Assembly: GCF_900113135.1 (NCBI RefSeq)
Contig: NZ_FOOH01000008.1
Coordinates: 62,001 to 126,000 of the forward strand
From: Salegentibacter agarivorans
GTDB lineage: Bacteria > Bacteroidota > Bacteroidia > Flavobacteriales > Flavobacteriaceae
Direction of reading: 5' to 3'
Length of the DNA: 64,000 bases
Shown: piece by piece, positions 9,946 through 19,190 of the stretch
Position numbering within the stretch: position 1 is the first letter of the stretch
Layout: each line of letters starts with the position of its first letter
Notes under the pieces: model-generated
The model's database searches: none
The model's input: the letters and a program-made list of their open reading frames with translations, nothing else
What the model was told of the DNA's origin: nothing
Made by a program: the position numbers and the translations under genes

Positions 9946-10030
9946 AAATAAAATTAATTAAGGTTTTTTGTAACATTTCGACTACTCCTTGCGTATAAAC
10001 TAGTACAAGAGCTATTCATAATTAAAATCC

Positions 10031-10036
10031 AAGGAG
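10031..10036 (+). promoter_or_regulatory. Shine-Dalgarno sequence of rpoD
   Basis: AAGGAG sits seven bases before the rpoD ATG, an ideal Shine-Dalgarno position. Most other genes in the window show A-rich starts without such a motif, as expected in this phylum. It also fixes the start at 10044. Confidence 0.7.
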
Positions 10037-10043
10037 ACGATAG

Positions 10044-10907
10044 ATGAGACAACTTAAGATTACGAAGCAGGTAACAAACCGTGAGACTGCTTCGTTAGAC
10101 AAGTATTTGCAAGAAATTGGTAAAGTTGATCTAATTACTGCCGATGAAGAGGTAGAATTAGCACAACGAATTAAAGCGGGTGATGACCGCGCTTTAGAAA
10201 AATTAACTAAAGCGAATTTACGTTTTGTGGTGTCGGTAGCAAAACAATATCAAAATCAGGGGTTAACCCTACCCGACCTTATTAACGAAGGAAACTTAGG
10301 ATTGATTAAAGCTGCGAAACGTTTTGATGAAACACGTGGTTTTAAATTTATCTCCTATGCTGTATGGTGGATTCGCCAGTCTATTCTTCAGGCACTGGCC
10401 GAGCAGTCGCGTATTGTTCGTTTACCATTGAATAAAATTGGATCTATTAACAAGATCAACAAAACTTTTGCTTTCTTAGAACAATCTCACGAGCGCCCTC
10501 CAAGTGCTGAAGAAATAGCGAAAGAGCTGGACATGACGATTAATGATGTAAAGGAATCTATGAAGAATTCTGGCCGTCACGTCTCTATGGATGCTCCTTT
10601 GGTAGAAGGTGAAGATTCTAACCTTTACGATGTATTACGTTCCGGGGAATCTCCAAATCCTGATAAAGAACTTTTACACGAATCTCTAAGAACCGAGATT
10701 GAGCGTGCTTTAGAAACCTTAACTCCGCGTGAAGCAGATGTTATTCGTTTGTATTTTGGTCTTGGAGACCAGCATCCAATGACGCTTGAAGAAATTGGTG
10801 AAACTTTTGATCTAACAAGAGAAAGAGTTAGACAGATTAAAGAAAAAGCGATTAGAAGATTGAAACATACTTCCAGAAGCAAGATCCTAAAAACTTATTT
10901 AGGATAA
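10044..10907 (+). CDS. rpoD: Primary RNA polymerase sigma factor (RpoD/SigA type)
   Basis: The housekeeping sigma factor, 287 residues, which lacks region 1.1 and the non-conserved insert, as in the Bacteroidota primary sigma. Region 1.2 is near residues 15-50, region 2 includes [18 protein letters not shown] and [14 protein letters not shown], region 3 follows, and region 4.2 is the helix-turn-helix [20 protein letters not shown] near residues 245-265. It directs transcription from TTTG/TAnnTTTG promoters such as those marked in this window. Two terminators follow. Confidence 0.97.
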   Translation: MRQLKITKQVTNRETASLDKYLQEIGKVDLITADEEVELAQRIKAGDDRALEKLTKANLRFVVSVAKQYQNQGLTLPDLINEGNLGLIKAAKRFDETRGFKFISYAVWWIRQSILQALAEQSRIVRLPLNKIGSINKINKTFAFLEQSHERPPSAEEIAKELDMTINDVKESMKNSGRHVSMDAPLVEGEDSNLYDVLRSGESPNPDKELLHESLRTEIERALETLTPREADVIRLYFGLGDQHPMTLEEIGETFDLTRERVRQIKEKAIRRLKHTSRSKILKTYLG

Positions 10908-10922
10908 GATATTTAAGATGAC

Positions 10923-10969
10923 AACAGTTAATGCCGGCGACGGCCGGCTAACATAACTGTTCGTTTTTT
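10923..10969 (+). terminator. First intrinsic terminator after rpoD
   Basis: Nested arms AACAGTTA/TAACTGTT and GCCGGC/GCCGGC, then TTTTTT. Confidence 0.88.
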
Positions 10970-10980
10970 GATTGATGAAT

Positions 10981-11012
10981 GACCCCGGCGTGATGAACCG
11001 GGGTTTTTTCGT
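10981..11012 (+). terminator. Second intrinsic terminator after rpoD
   Basis: CCCCGG-cgtgatgaa-CCGGGG hairpin followed by TTTTTTC, in tandem with the previous terminator. Confidence 0.85.
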
Positions 11013-11065
11013 TTTTATACGCAACCTTTTACACATTACTCCATCTTATATATAAAAAGAATATT

Positions 11066-11443
11066 ATGAAGTTAATTTGTAGAGTTTTTATTTTGGTTTT
11101 TGTCTTTTCCTCCTGTAATAAAGATGACGAAATTCAAAGCACCGATGAGTTACTTCCAAGAATGGATTGTATAGATATTGAAGAAGAACGTGCTATTATA
11201 GCCGAGTATATCAGGAAAGAAGGCTTTATACTCGTCCCAGAAGAGGGTTGTCCAGTTTTCAGAATTGACGGTGATTTTAAAACAGAAGAAAATTATTTAG
11301 ATTTATGGATTTGCAATTTGCCGGAAGAGTTTCAGGAAAATAATATAGAAGTCATTTTTAGCGGTTATCTATATGAAACCTTCGAGAATGAAGATGTATG
11401 TGCACAAATCTTTGAACTTACCGAAATCAAACTTCGCCAATAA
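11066..11443 (+). CDS. Small putative lipoprotein of unknown function
   Basis: A 125-residue protein with a short hydrophobic signal and lipobox FSSC at Cys17, so it should be lipid-anchored at the cell envelope. The mature part is acidic with three further cysteines (near residues 35, 65 and 83, plus one near 112) that could form disulfides. I recognise no domain. It stands alone between the rpoD terminators and the next operon. Confidence 0.7.
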   Translation: MKLICRVFILVFVFSSCNKDDEIQSTDELLPRMDCIDIEEERAIIAEYIRKEGFILVPEEGCPVFRIDGDFKTEENYLDLWICNLPEEFQENNIEVIFSGYLYETFENEDVCAQIFELTEIKLRQ

Positions 11444-11586
11444 AAATCCGGTTTACAATATAGTATCCAAGGCAATATCTCCAAAAAAATATAACACAAG
11501 CTAATCTTTTGTTAATCACCCACTCTTCTCTTTAATACATTTTCAAATTCTAATATCTTATCCTTTCTTTTAAATAGATTGAGGAT

Positions 11587-12465
11587 ATGAAAGAAGGAGG
11601 TAAAATTTTAATTGTGGGTGCTTCAGGATCTCTGGGTACAGAAATTATACATTTATTAACTGAGGAAGGGAAAGAAATTAGGGCATTAACCCGCTCTGAT
11701 AAAGGCATTTCAAAACTTTCAAAGTATACCGATGATGTGTGGAAAGGTGATGCAGCTAAAGACCAGGAAGGGATTAGAGGTATCACAAAAAATATTACCA
11801 CAGTAATTTCTGCACTTGGAAAAAGTGTGAGTCTATTTACACCTTCCGAAGAATCTTTTATGGAAAGTGATTTTAGAGCAAATAGAAATCTCCTGAAAGA
11901 TGCTGTTAAACACAGGGTGAAGCGTTTTATTTATGTATCTATTATGGGCGCAGATTCTTCTAAAGATTTCAGCATAGCCCGCGCCCATAAAATGTTTGAA
12001 AAAGAACTAAAAAGTTCGGGGATAGCCTATACAATTGTAAGGCCGGTAGGCTTCTATTCGGGCTTAAATGATCTTGCTATAATGGCCAAACGCAAAGTAA
12101 TTCCTTTAATTGGCTCGGGAGAAGCAAAAACTAACAGTATTCATCATAAAGATCTCGCTAAAGTTGTGGTTTCGTTTATTACCAATGGTCCCAAAATCGC
12201 AAAAGTAGGCGGCCCAAATGTACATACCAGGCGTGAAATGGCCGAAATGATAAAAGAAATTGTTGGCGGAGAAATTATCGAAATCCCCGAACCTATGGCT
12301 AAAATAAGTGCCAGCCTGGGTTTGCCAAAAATCTTCAGTGAAGGAATTAATGATAAACTGGATTATTTTACCTTTATTACTACTAACGATATGATTGGGG
12401 AATCTAATGGGGAAATTTCCTTTCGGGAGTATCTTGGAAATCTCGACCTTAAAAAAATCACTTAA
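11587..12465 (+). CDS. NAD(P)-binding NmrA/SDR-like protein
   Basis: A 292-residue atypical short-chain dehydrogenase with the N-terminal Rossmann motif VGASGSLGTEI. The central YVSIMGAD and the RPVGFYSG segment resemble NmrA-type or NDUFA9-like dinucleotide-binding proteins, which often lack a full catalytic triad. The stop overlaps the start of the next gene (TAATG), so translation is coupled to the following oxidoreductase. Substrate unknown. Confidence 0.8.
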   Translation: MKEGGKILIVGASGSLGTEIIHLLTEEGKEIRALTRSDKGISKLSKYTDDVWKGDAAKDQEGIRGITKNITTVISALGKSVSLFTPSEESFMESDFRANRNLLKDAVKHRVKRFIYVSIMGADSSKDFSIARAHKMFEKELKSSGIAYTIVRPVGFYSGLNDLAIMAKRKVIPLIGSGEAKTNSIHHKDLAKVVVSFITNGPKIAKVGGPNVHTRREMAEMIKEIVGGEIIEIPEPMAKISASLGLPKIFSEGINDKLDYFTFITTNDMIGESNGEISFREYLGNLDLKKIT

Positions 12466-13889
12466 TGTCTTTAAACTACGATGCTATTATAATTGGGAGC
12501 GGCTCTAATGGAATTTCAGCCGCGATATATTTGCAACAAAAAGGACTTAAAACAGCCATTTTTGAACAGGCAGCTACTCCCGGTGGCTCCACAAGAACCC
12601 AGGAATTAACCTTACCGGGATTTAAACACGATGTAGGTTCAGCCATATTACCAATGGGATTTGGCTCTCCCTTTTTAAGAAGTTTACCTCTTGAAGAACA
12701 CGGCCTGGAATGGATATTTCCCGAAATCCCATACGCTCATCCCTTTAGTGATGGTAGCGCACACGCCTGTTATACGGATATAAGAAAAACTGCAGCTCAA
12801 TTAGGCGATGATGAAGCTTCCTATTTCAAATTATTTGAACCCCTGGTTAAAGACTGGGGAAAATTAGAAAATGACCTTTTGGGTCCATTAGGAATTCCAG
12901 ACCATCCGCTGGATCTTATGAAATTTGGTTTGAAGGCACTTCCATCGGCTAAATTACTGGCCAAATACTATTTTAAAAATGAAAAGTCGAGAACATTCTT
13001 TTACGGTTCTGCTGCACATTCAACCTTACCACTAAATAGCCTTGCTTCAGCATCATTCGGACTTGTATTAAGTACCATGGCGCATAAATATAACTGGCCA
13101 TTTCCAAAAGGCGGGGCGCAAAACTTTGTAAATAGTATGTTGAGTTACTATACTTCTATTGGCGGCGAATTACACCTTGAAAAGAATATAACTCAGCTGG
13201 ATGAACTTCCGGAATCGAAAACTTATTTATTCGATTTAACCCCGAAGCAATTATTAAAAATTAAAGGAACAGATTTTTCCAGTATTTATAGAAAAAGAAT
13301 GGATTCTTTTAAATATGGTGCCGGTGTTTTTAAAGTAGATTGGGCGCTAAGCAAACCCATTCCATTTACTAATGAAAAATGCCGGAAGGCGGGAACGGTA
13401 CATATAGGATTTTCTGAAGAAGAAATGGAGAATTCAGAGCAAAGTATACATCAAGAAAACATGACGCAAACTCCTTATGTACTGGTAGCGCAGCATAGTA
13501 TTTTTGATAGCACAAGAGCTCCGGAAAGTCAACATACGGCCTGGGCATATTGCCACGTTCCGAATGGTAATACCGAAGATTTTTCAAAGATAATTGAAGA
13601 TCAAATAGAGCGGGCCGCCCCTGGGTTTAAAAACTGTATTTTAAAAAAATCTACTATGAATTCGGTGCAATTGCACGCTTTTAATCCTAATATAATTGGT
13701 GGTGATATTAATGGTGGAAAACAGGATATCACCCAGCTTTTTACCCGGCCCATTATAAAAATATCGCCTTACTCCACTCCTAATCCAAAAATTTATATTT
13801 GTTCTTCCTCTACACCGCCAGGCGGTGGCGTACATGGGATGTGCGGTTATAACGCAGCCCGTAAAGTAGAAAAAGATCATTTTCAGTAA
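12465..13889 (+). CDS. Phytoene desaturase-like FAD-dependent oxidoreductase
   Basis: A 474-residue flavoprotein of the phytoene dehydrogenase/amine-oxidase superfamily. The FAD-binding motif is IIGSGSNGISAAIYL followed by the GGSTRTQE loop, and the C-terminal dinucleotide motif is PPGGGVHGMCGYNAA. It overlaps the preceding SDR-like gene by one base. The family includes carotenoid and retinol redox enzymes; I cannot name the substrate. Confidence 0.82.
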   Translation: MSLNYDAIIIGSGSNGISAAIYLQQKGLKTAIFEQAATPGGSTRTQELTLPGFKHDVGSAILPMGFGSPFLRSLPLEEHGLEWIFPEIPYAHPFSDGSAHACYTDIRKTAAQLGDDEASYFKLFEPLVKDWGKLENDLLGPLGIPDHPLDLMKFGLKALPSAKLLAKYYFKNEKSRTFFYGSAAHSTLPLNSLASASFGLVLSTMAHKYNWPFPKGGAQNFVNSMLSYYTSIGGELHLEKNITQLDELPESKTYLFDLTPKQLLKIKGTDFSSIYRKRMDSFKYGAGVFKVDWALSKPIPFTNEKCRKAGTVHIGFSEEEMENSEQSIHQENMTQTPYVLVAQHSIFDSTRAPESQHTAWAYCHVPNGNTEDFSKIIEDQIERAAPGFKNCILKKSTMNSVQLHAFNPNIIGGDINGGKQDITQLFTRPIIKISPYSTPNPKIYICSSSTPPGGGVHGMCGYNAARKVEKDHFQ

Positions 13890-13975
13890 TTTAGAGTTTA
13901 CTGAATTCACACCGGTTCTAGAATTTTTTAAATAAATTTTCACGGTATAGAATTTCAACATTTCTTAATTTCAGT

Positions 13976-13983
13976 TACTTTTG
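13976..13983 (+). promoter_or_regulatory. Candidate -7 box before the BLUF gene
   Basis: TACTTTTG matches TAnnTTTG, 23 bases upstream of the BLUF start. Confidence 0.45.
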
Positions 13984-14006
13984 AGTTCAACAACTCTTAA
14001 ATAATT

Positions 14007-14417
14007 ATGCGCTACGCAATAAGTTATGTGAGTACCGCTAACCCGGCACTTTCAGAAACTGAAATTCAGGAAGCTTTAGATTTTAGTAAAAACTGGAATA
14101 ATAATCACAATATCACCGGTATTCTTTTATATTCACAGGGAAATTTTTTCCAGGTTCTTGAAGGGGAAGAACAACTTTTAAAAGATTTGTTTGATAGAAT
14201 AAAAGCTGATGAACGCCATCATAATGTTATAACAATTTTCCAGAAGGAAATTCCAAATATTCAGTTTGATGGTTACGAAGCAGATTTTATTTCTTTAGAT
14301 GACAGGTATAACGACGAAAATTTTGAAACTTATCTTGCGCAAATTAGTTTGTTGAATCCTTCTATTCAAAGTTCAGTAAAGTACATCTTAAATAAATTTA
14401 CAGAAGGCATCAAATAA
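14007..14417 (+). CDS. BLUF-domain blue-light photoreceptor
   Basis: A single-domain BLUF protein of 136 residues that should bind FAD. The photocycle residues are present: Tyr7 (ISYVS), Asn in the NNNHNITGILLY segment and Gln49 in GNFFQVLEG. There is no fused output domain, so it must signal through protein contacts, as short BLUF proteins do. It has its own candidate promoter and lies just before rpe, with no obvious partner nearby. Confidence 0.92.
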   Translation: MRYAISYVSTANPALSETEIQEALDFSKNWNNNHNITGILLYSQGNFFQVLEGEEQLLKDLFDRIKADERHHNVITIFQKEIPNIQFDGYEADFISLDDRYNDENFETYLAQISLLNPSIQSSVKYILNKFTEGIK

Positions 14418-14429
14418 GTATAATCTTGT

Positions 14430-14437
14430 TATTTTTG
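14430..14437 (+). promoter_or_regulatory. Candidate -7 box of the rpe promoter
   Basis: TATTTTTG matches TAnnTTTG. Transcription would begin near 14444, after the first possible ATG (14439) and before ATG 14463, which decides the start of rpe. Confidence 0.55.
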
Positions 14438-14462
14438 TGTGCACACTTACAGCACAACACTT

Positions 14463-15125
14463 ATGACAACAAAACTTATTGCCCCCTCTATTCTTGCTGC
14501 CGATTTTGGTAACCTTCAGCGAGATATTGAAATGGTGAATAAAAGTGAAGCCGACTGGTTTCATATAGATATTATGGATGGCGTTTTTGTACCGAATATT
14601 TCTTACGGAATGCCCGTACTGCAGGCTATTACCAAGCACGCCGAAAAAACTATTGATGTTCATCTTATGATTATAGATCCCGATAGGTACATCAAGGAAT
14701 TTGCGAAACTGGGAGCCGATAATCTTACGGTACATTATGAAGCCTGCACGCATTTACACCGAACGCTACAGGCCATAAAAGCTGAAGGTATGCAAGCGGG
14801 AGTAGCTATAAATCCGCATACAAGCGTAGATTTATTGAAAGATGTGATTCAGGATATCGACATAGTATGTATAATGAGTGTAAACCCAGGTTTTGGCGGG
14901 CAAAGCTTTATTGAGAACACCTATCATAAAATTCAGCGTTTAAAGGAGCTTATTGTAACCCATAATGCTTCTACTTTAATTGAAATTGATGGTGGGGTAA
15001 CTAATGAAAATGCTTCTCAACTCATAAAAGCCGGTGCCGATGTTTTGGTTGCCGGGAGCTATGTTTTTAAAGCTGAAGACCAACTGGAAACCATAAAAGA
15101 CTTAAGACAACTTGCAAACTCCTAA
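14463..15125 (+). CDS. rpe: Ribulose-phosphate 3-epimerase
   Basis: A TIM-barrel enzyme of the pentose phosphate pathway, 220 residues, usual length. It carries IAPSILAADFGNLQ at the start, the metal-site DWFHIDIMDGVFVPN, SVNPGFGGQSF and the C-terminal phosphate-binding IDGGVTNENA and GADVLVAGSYVF. The start at 14463 fits both family length and the promoter position. Its end overlaps the ypdA start by 14 bases. Confidence 0.95.
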   Translation: MTTKLIAPSILAADFGNLQRDIEMVNKSEADWFHIDIMDGVFVPNISYGMPVLQAITKHAEKTIDVHLMIIDPDRYIKEFAKLGADNLTVHYEACTHLHRTLQAIKAEGMQAGVAINPHTSVDLLKDVIQDIDIVCIMSVNPGFGGQSFIENTYHKIQRLKELIVTHNASTLIEIDGGVTNENASQLIKAGADVLVAGSYVFKAEDQLETIKDLRQLANS

Positions 15126-16095
15126 GAATACTTACGATGTTATAATTATTGGCGGTGGCCCAATTGGTATTGCCTGCGCCCTGGAAGCCGAAAAGAAAAA
15201 CCTTTCCTACCTCATCCTGGAAAAAGGCTGCCTGGTTAATTCTTTGTATCACTACCCTACCAATATGACTTTCTTTTCCACTTCAGAAAAACTGGAGTTG
15301 AATGGTATTCCATTTATTAGCAATAATCCCAAGCCCAGAAAAGCTGAAGCTTTGGAATATTATAGAAGGATAGCAACTTCAAATAAAATTAACATCAATT
15401 TATTTGAAAAAGTTACCGGAGTAGAATCTAAAAACAATTTTCATAATATTACTACCATAAAAAACAACTACACCGCTAAAAATGTAGTGGTGGCCACAGG
15501 GTTTTATGATATCCCGAATTACCTAAATATCCCCGGGGAAGACCTACCAAAAGTGGCTCATTATTATGGGGATCCTCATTATTATGCAACCCAGAAAACT
15601 ATTGTAGTGGGTGCCAGTAATTCTGCTGTAGATGCTGCTTTAGAAATTTATAGAAAAGGCGGAGAAGTAACCATGATTGTTAGAAAGGAAGAAATTGGCA
15701 GAAGGGTGAAATACTGGGTGCGCCCCGATATTGATAACCGAATTAAAGAAGGAGGCATTAAAGCACTTTTCAATGCTAATTTAAAAGAAATACGAGAGAC
15801 CGAAGTGGTTATTGAAACTCCCGAAGGTGAACAAACCCTGGAAAACGATTTTGTGTTGATGCTCACAGGATATCGCCCAAACTTTGAATTTCTAAAAAAA
15901 ATGGGGATTAAATTGTCTAATGACGGAAGGAAAATTCCGCAGTATGACAACGAAACTATGGAGACCAACGTGAAGGGAATTTATCTAGCCGGGGTAATTT
16001 GCGGAGGTGTAGAAACCCACAAATGGTTTATAGAAAACTCAAGGGTGCACGCCAAAATGATTATGGAAGATTTGGCACAAAAAGCTGAAGCCTAA
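15112..16095 (+). CDS. ypdA: YpdA-like FAD/NADPH bacillithiol disulfide reductase
   Basis: A 327-residue two-dinucleotide-binding flavoprotein with the FAD motif IIIGGGPIGIACALEAE and the second nucleotide motif VVGASNSAVDAALEI, but no CxxC redox pair, which is the hallmark of YpdA as opposed to thioredoxin reductase. YpdA regenerates the low-molecular-weight thiol bacillithiol from its disulfide. The start is TTG 15112 inside the end of rpe; no ATG precedes the FAD motif in this frame. Confidence 0.85.
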   Translation: MQTPKNTYDVIIIGGGPIGIACALEAEKKNLSYLILEKGCLVNSLYHYPTNMTFFSTSEKLELNGIPFISNNPKPRKAEALEYYRRIATSNKININLFEKVTGVESKNNFHNITTIKNNYTAKNVVVATGFYDIPNYLNIPGEDLPKVAHYYGDPHYYATQKTIVVGASNSAVDAALEIYRKGGEVTMIVRKEEIGRRVKYWVRPDIDNRIKEGGIKALFNANLKEIRETEVVIETPEGEQTLENDFVLMLTGYRPNFEFLKKMGIKLSNDGRKIPQYDNETMETNVKGIYLAGVICGGVETHKWFIENSRVHAKMIMEDLAQKAEA

Positions 16096-16442
16096 AGATC
16101 TTCTAAAAACTCTTTTAGCAAAATTGCGTGATTTTGTGATTTATCTTTAGAGCCGTACAAAAGGACCAGCGTTTTTCTTTGGTCTACTTCTTCTAAATCA
16201 CTTAAAATCTGACTCTTATTTTCCTTTAATTCGCTTTTATAGTTTTTGCTGAATTCATCCCAGGAAATTTTATTTTCGTGAAATTTCTTTCGTAAATCAT
16301 CACCGGGAGCCCATTGTTTATACCAGTAATCCAAATGTGCTTCTTCTTTAGAAATTCCGCGTGGCCATAGCCTATCTACCAAAATCCTAATATTATCTGA
16401 AGCTTCTTTATTCTCGTAAATTCTTGAAATTTCTATATTCAT
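16092..16442 (-). CDS. DUF488 family protein
   Basis: A 116-residue protein with the characteristic ILVDRLWPRGISKE, WAPGDDLRK and LVLLYGSKDKSQNHA segments of the DUF488 (YeaO-like) family, whose biochemical role is not established. It is convergent with ypdA and the two stop codons overlap by four bases. Confidence 0.9.
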   Translation of the reverse strand: MNIEISRIYENKEASDNIRILVDRLWPRGISKEEAHLDYWYKQWAPGDDLRKKFHENKISWDEFSKNYKSELKENKSQILSDLEEVDQRKTLVLLYGSKDKSQNHAILLKEFLEDL

Positions 16443-16450
16443 AACAGTAA

Positions 16451-16530
16451 AAATAAAAAATCGCCTAAATAGTTTTTAATCCGTCATTCTGAAATTAATT
16501 CAGGTTGAAGAAAATAAGACTATTTAGGCG
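16451..16530 (-). terminator. Long hairpin terminator containing a repeat-like core (minus strand)
   Basis: Twelve-base perfect arms CGCCTAAATAGT (16462-16473) and ACTATTTAGGCG (16519-16530) enclose a 45-base loop carrying the repeat word CGTCATTCTGAA. Read on the minus strand it is followed by a T-rich run. It would end transcription from the hypothetical gene at 16557-16922 before the DUF488 gene. Confidence 0.6.
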
Positions 16531-16556
16531 GTTATTCTATATTTGATAAAAGCGTT

Positions 16557-16922
16557 TTACCTACTCATCAATACAACCTCAGATGAGTTAAAAATTTCAT
16601 TTCGGTTTAATAGTTTTCCGTAGAATTCTAAATCGCTTTGCTGATTTCTAAAGGATTTATCTAACCATTTACCTGCTTTATTTACCGGAATTTTATAAAC
16701 CTTAATTTCAGGATAAGTGTCGGGAGATTCAGATTCGTCTATCCCAATTTCAATTTGTTTTTTCTGTTTATTGTAATAAACATATTTAGCCAGGAAATTG
16801 TGTTTAATTAAGCTTATAAACTCATCTGGTAATTCCTGACAGGTTTCGCATTCCTCTACATATTGTTTCACTAATTGCTGCAGTGAAACTCTAATTTCGT
16901 TGGTATTTAAATAAGATGCCAT
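16557..16922 (-). CDS. Hypothetical protein, 121 residues
   Basis: I do not recognise this protein. It is soluble with no signal peptide, has an ECETCQELP segment with two cysteines in a CxxC arrangement near residue 25, and is lysine and glutamate rich in the middle (YNKQKKQIEIGID). The downstream hairpin terminator supports it being a real transcription unit. Confidence 0.65.
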   Translation of the reverse strand: MASYLNTNEIRVSLQQLVKQYVEECETCQELPDEFISLIKHNFLAKYVYYNKQKKQIEIGIDESESPDTYPEIKVYKIPVNKAGKWLDKSFRNQQSDLEFYGKLLNRNEIFNSSEVVLMSR

Positions 16923-17222
16923 AGGTGTTAGTTTTTGTAAGTTTTATATGGCTAAATTATGCGGAATGTTCCTGTAGGAAAATTTTTTATAGGTAGTTTA
17001 ACTCTATTTTGTTAATATATCTAAATTATCAGGGTTTAGTATCATAAAAGTTGACACGAAAACCTTTTCGCTATAAAGGTTTTGCAAATTTTCCTCATTT
17101 TTACCTTAACTTTCTATTAATATTATAATTTTTTTTGCAATTAAATACCAATTGTTCCCGTGGATTCTGTAAGGAATCTTACGACATTTCGGCTACCTTT
17201 AAGCACAAAAAGAAAAACCAAT
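16923..17222. other. Divergent intergenic region without a recognised gene
   Basis: Three hundred AT-rich bases between the divergent hypothetical gene and the monooxygenase gene. It must hold both promoters, but I see no full consensus; TACCTTTA at 17194-17201 is a near match to a -7 box. The short repeat-like pair AAAACCTTTTCG...AAAGGTTTTG near 17058-17090 could form a weak hairpin. Confidence 0.4.
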
Positions 17223-18233
17223 ATGTCTTTAAATATAAGCGATATCCCCTATTCTATTCTTGAATTAGCTACGGTAGCTAAAGATTCCAGCGTAAAAGAA
17301 ACTTTTGATCAAAGTCTTGATTTAGCCAAAAATGCCGAAAAAATGAGCTACACCAGGTTTTGGTTGGCAGAGCATCATAATATGGTGAGTATTGCCAGTT
17401 CAGCAACATCGGTGCTAATAGGGCATATTGCTGGCGGAACAAAAACAATTAAAGTTGGTTCTGGCGGAATTATGCTTCCAAACCATTCGCCGTTAATCGT
17501 GGCCGAGCAATTTGGAACTCTGGGCACACTTTATCCCAACCGAATAGACCTGGGACTGGGAAGAGCTCCGGGCACCGATCAGGTTACCGCACAAGCCATT
17601 AGGTCTGACCGCATGAAATCGGTTTTTAAATTTCCGGAAGAAGTAAAAGAAATTCAGAAATATTTTTCGCTAGAAAATGCAAAGGAACAAGTTAGAGCCG
17701 CAGTAGCTGAAGGTGTGGAAGTGCCAATTTACATTTTAGGTTCCAGTACAGATAGTGCCCACCTGGCCGCAGAGCAAGGTTTACCCTATGTTTTCGCCAG
17801 TCATTTTGCACCCGCACAATTGCACCAGGCACTTAGTATATATCACAATAATTTTAAGCCTTCCAAATTTTTGGAAAAACCTTATACCATTGCCGGCGTA
17901 AACATAATTGCTGCTGATACTACCGCTAAAGCGGAAAAAATCTCTACTTCTCTAATAAAAATGATGCTGGGCGTAATGAGCGGAAATATTGATTATATGC
18001 AACCTCCGGTAGAATTTACGAATGAGCATAGGGACATTCTTGCACATCCAGGCTTTCAGCGTATGCTCCAATATGCCTTTATTGGTGATGCCAAAACGAT
18101 TAAAGCCAAAACCGAAGCATTTTTAAAAGAAACCGGTGTTAACGAAATTATGGCAGTTTCGCATATTTACGATCATGCAGACCGGCTAAGATCTTTCGAA
18201 ATATTTTCGGAAATTATGAAAGGAAATATTTAA
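17223..18233 (+). CDS. Luciferase-like (LLM class) flavin-dependent monooxygenase
   Basis: A 336-residue TIM-barrel flavoprotein of the bacterial luciferase-like superfamily. Typical segments are YTRFWLAEHHNM near the start, VGSGGIMLPNHSPLIVAEQFGTL, and RIDLGLGRAPGTD. It would use reduced FMN to oxidise an unknown substrate. The start is ATG 17223 (MSLNISDIPYS); an upstream GTG would add 21 residues unlike the family. Convergent with the molybdenum cofactor operon, 26 bases between stops. Confidence 0.88.
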   Translation: MSLNISDIPYSILELATVAKDSSVKETFDQSLDLAKNAEKMSYTRFWLAEHHNMVSIASSATSVLIGHIAGGTKTIKVGSGGIMLPNHSPLIVAEQFGTLGTLYPNRIDLGLGRAPGTDQVTAQAIRSDRMKSVFKFPEEVKEIQKYFSLENAKEQVRAAVAEGVEVPIYILGSSTDSAHLAAEQGLPYVFASHFAPAQLHQALSIYHNNFKPSKFLEKPYTIAGVNIIAADTTAKAEKISTSLIKMMLGVMSGNIDYMQPPVEFTNEHRDILAHPGFQRMLQYAFIGDAKTIKAKTEAFLKETGVNEIMAVSHIYDHADRLRSFEIFSEIMKGNI

Positions 18234-18259
18234 ACTGAGATAAGATTTTATATTTAATC

Positions 18260-19174
18260 CTAATCGTGTTTAAAAGCAGCCATCACCCTAAAAATATGCA
18301 TAATTGCCGGGAAAACTGCATCCATAGATTCTTCAGCACCCTTGGTGGACCCCGGAAGGGCAAGCACAAGGGTGTTTCCAATTAATCCCGACACCGAGCG
18401 TGATAACATTGAGTAAGGTGTTCTATCCTGCCCGTAGGCTCTTATAGCTTCCTCAATACCTGGAATAGGACGTTCCAACATTGGCTGAATAGCTTCCGGG
18501 GTGACATCGCGCGGAGACAGGCCGGTGCCGCCGGTTAATATCACCAGGCTCACTTTTTTCGCGCATTTTTCTCTTACAAGGTTTTGAATTGTTTCCTTTT
18601 CATCTGGAATAATCTGGTAATCTTCTACAGCAACCTGGTAAGCTTCAAGCTTTTTCATAATCACCTTGCCGGCCTTATCATGCTTTTCTCCCGCCGATAT
18701 AGAATCGGAACACACAATAACCGTAGCTGATATCTGATTTTCCTCTACTACCTTTCGGTAATCTGTTTTTCCACCTTTTTTCTCCAGTAGCTTAATTTTT
18801 TCAATACTTATTCCTTTATCAATAGGCTTTAGCATATCGTACATCGTAAGGGCTACCACAGAAGCTGCGTGCATAGCTTCCACTTCCACTCCGGTTTTAT
18901 AAATGGTATGTACTTCAACATTAATATAAATCTCAAGGTTTTCAATATGGTAAGTAATATTTGTATACTCAACCGGTAAAGGATGGCAATCGGGAATCAT
19001 ATCGCTGGTGCGTTTTGCAGCAAAAAGGCCAGCTGTTTTTGCCATTTCAAACACATCACCTTTTGGGACAGTTTTTTCTTCTACGGCTTTAATCGTATCA
19101 GCGCTACTTACCTTAACTACCGCTTGTGCTATTGCTTTACGTAAGGTGTTGCTTTTATGAGTAATATTTACCAT
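18260..19174 (-). CDS. moaCB: Fused MoaC-MoaB molybdenum cofactor synthesis protein
   Basis: A 304-residue fusion. Residues about 1-145 are MoaC (TAGLFAAKRTSDMIPDCHPL, EVEAMHAASVVALTMYD), which with MoaA makes cyclic pyranopterin monophosphate. Residues about 148-300 are a MoaB/MogA adenylyltransferase (LTGGTGLSPRDVTPEAI, LVLALPGSTKGAEES), which adenylates molybdopterin before metal insertion. It is the last gene of the 13-gene nitrate/molybdenum cofactor operon, 16 bases after moaE. Confidence 0.95.
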   Translation of the reverse strand: MVNITHKSNTLRKAIAQAVVKVSSADTIKAVEEKTVPKGDVFEMAKTAGLFAAKRTSDMIPDCHPLPVEYTNITYHIENLEIYINVEVHTIYKTGVEVEAMHAASVVALTMYDMLKPIDKGISIEKIKLLEKKGGKTDYRKVVEENQISATVIVCSDSISAGEKHDKAGKVIMKKLEAYQVAVEDYQIIPDEKETIQNLVREKCAKKVSLVILTGGTGLSPRDVTPEAIQPMLERPIPGIEEAIRAYGQDRTPYSMLSRSVSGLIGNTLVLALPGSTKGAEESMDAVFPAIMHIFRVMAAFKHD

Positions 19175-19190
19175 TTTTCCTTTTCAGTAT

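Noticed and set aside
9804-9998. A 64-codon open frame between pnp and rpoD
   Set aside because: It consists largely of the two palindromic repeat elements and shows no domain, signal or conserved start, so it is not called as a gene.
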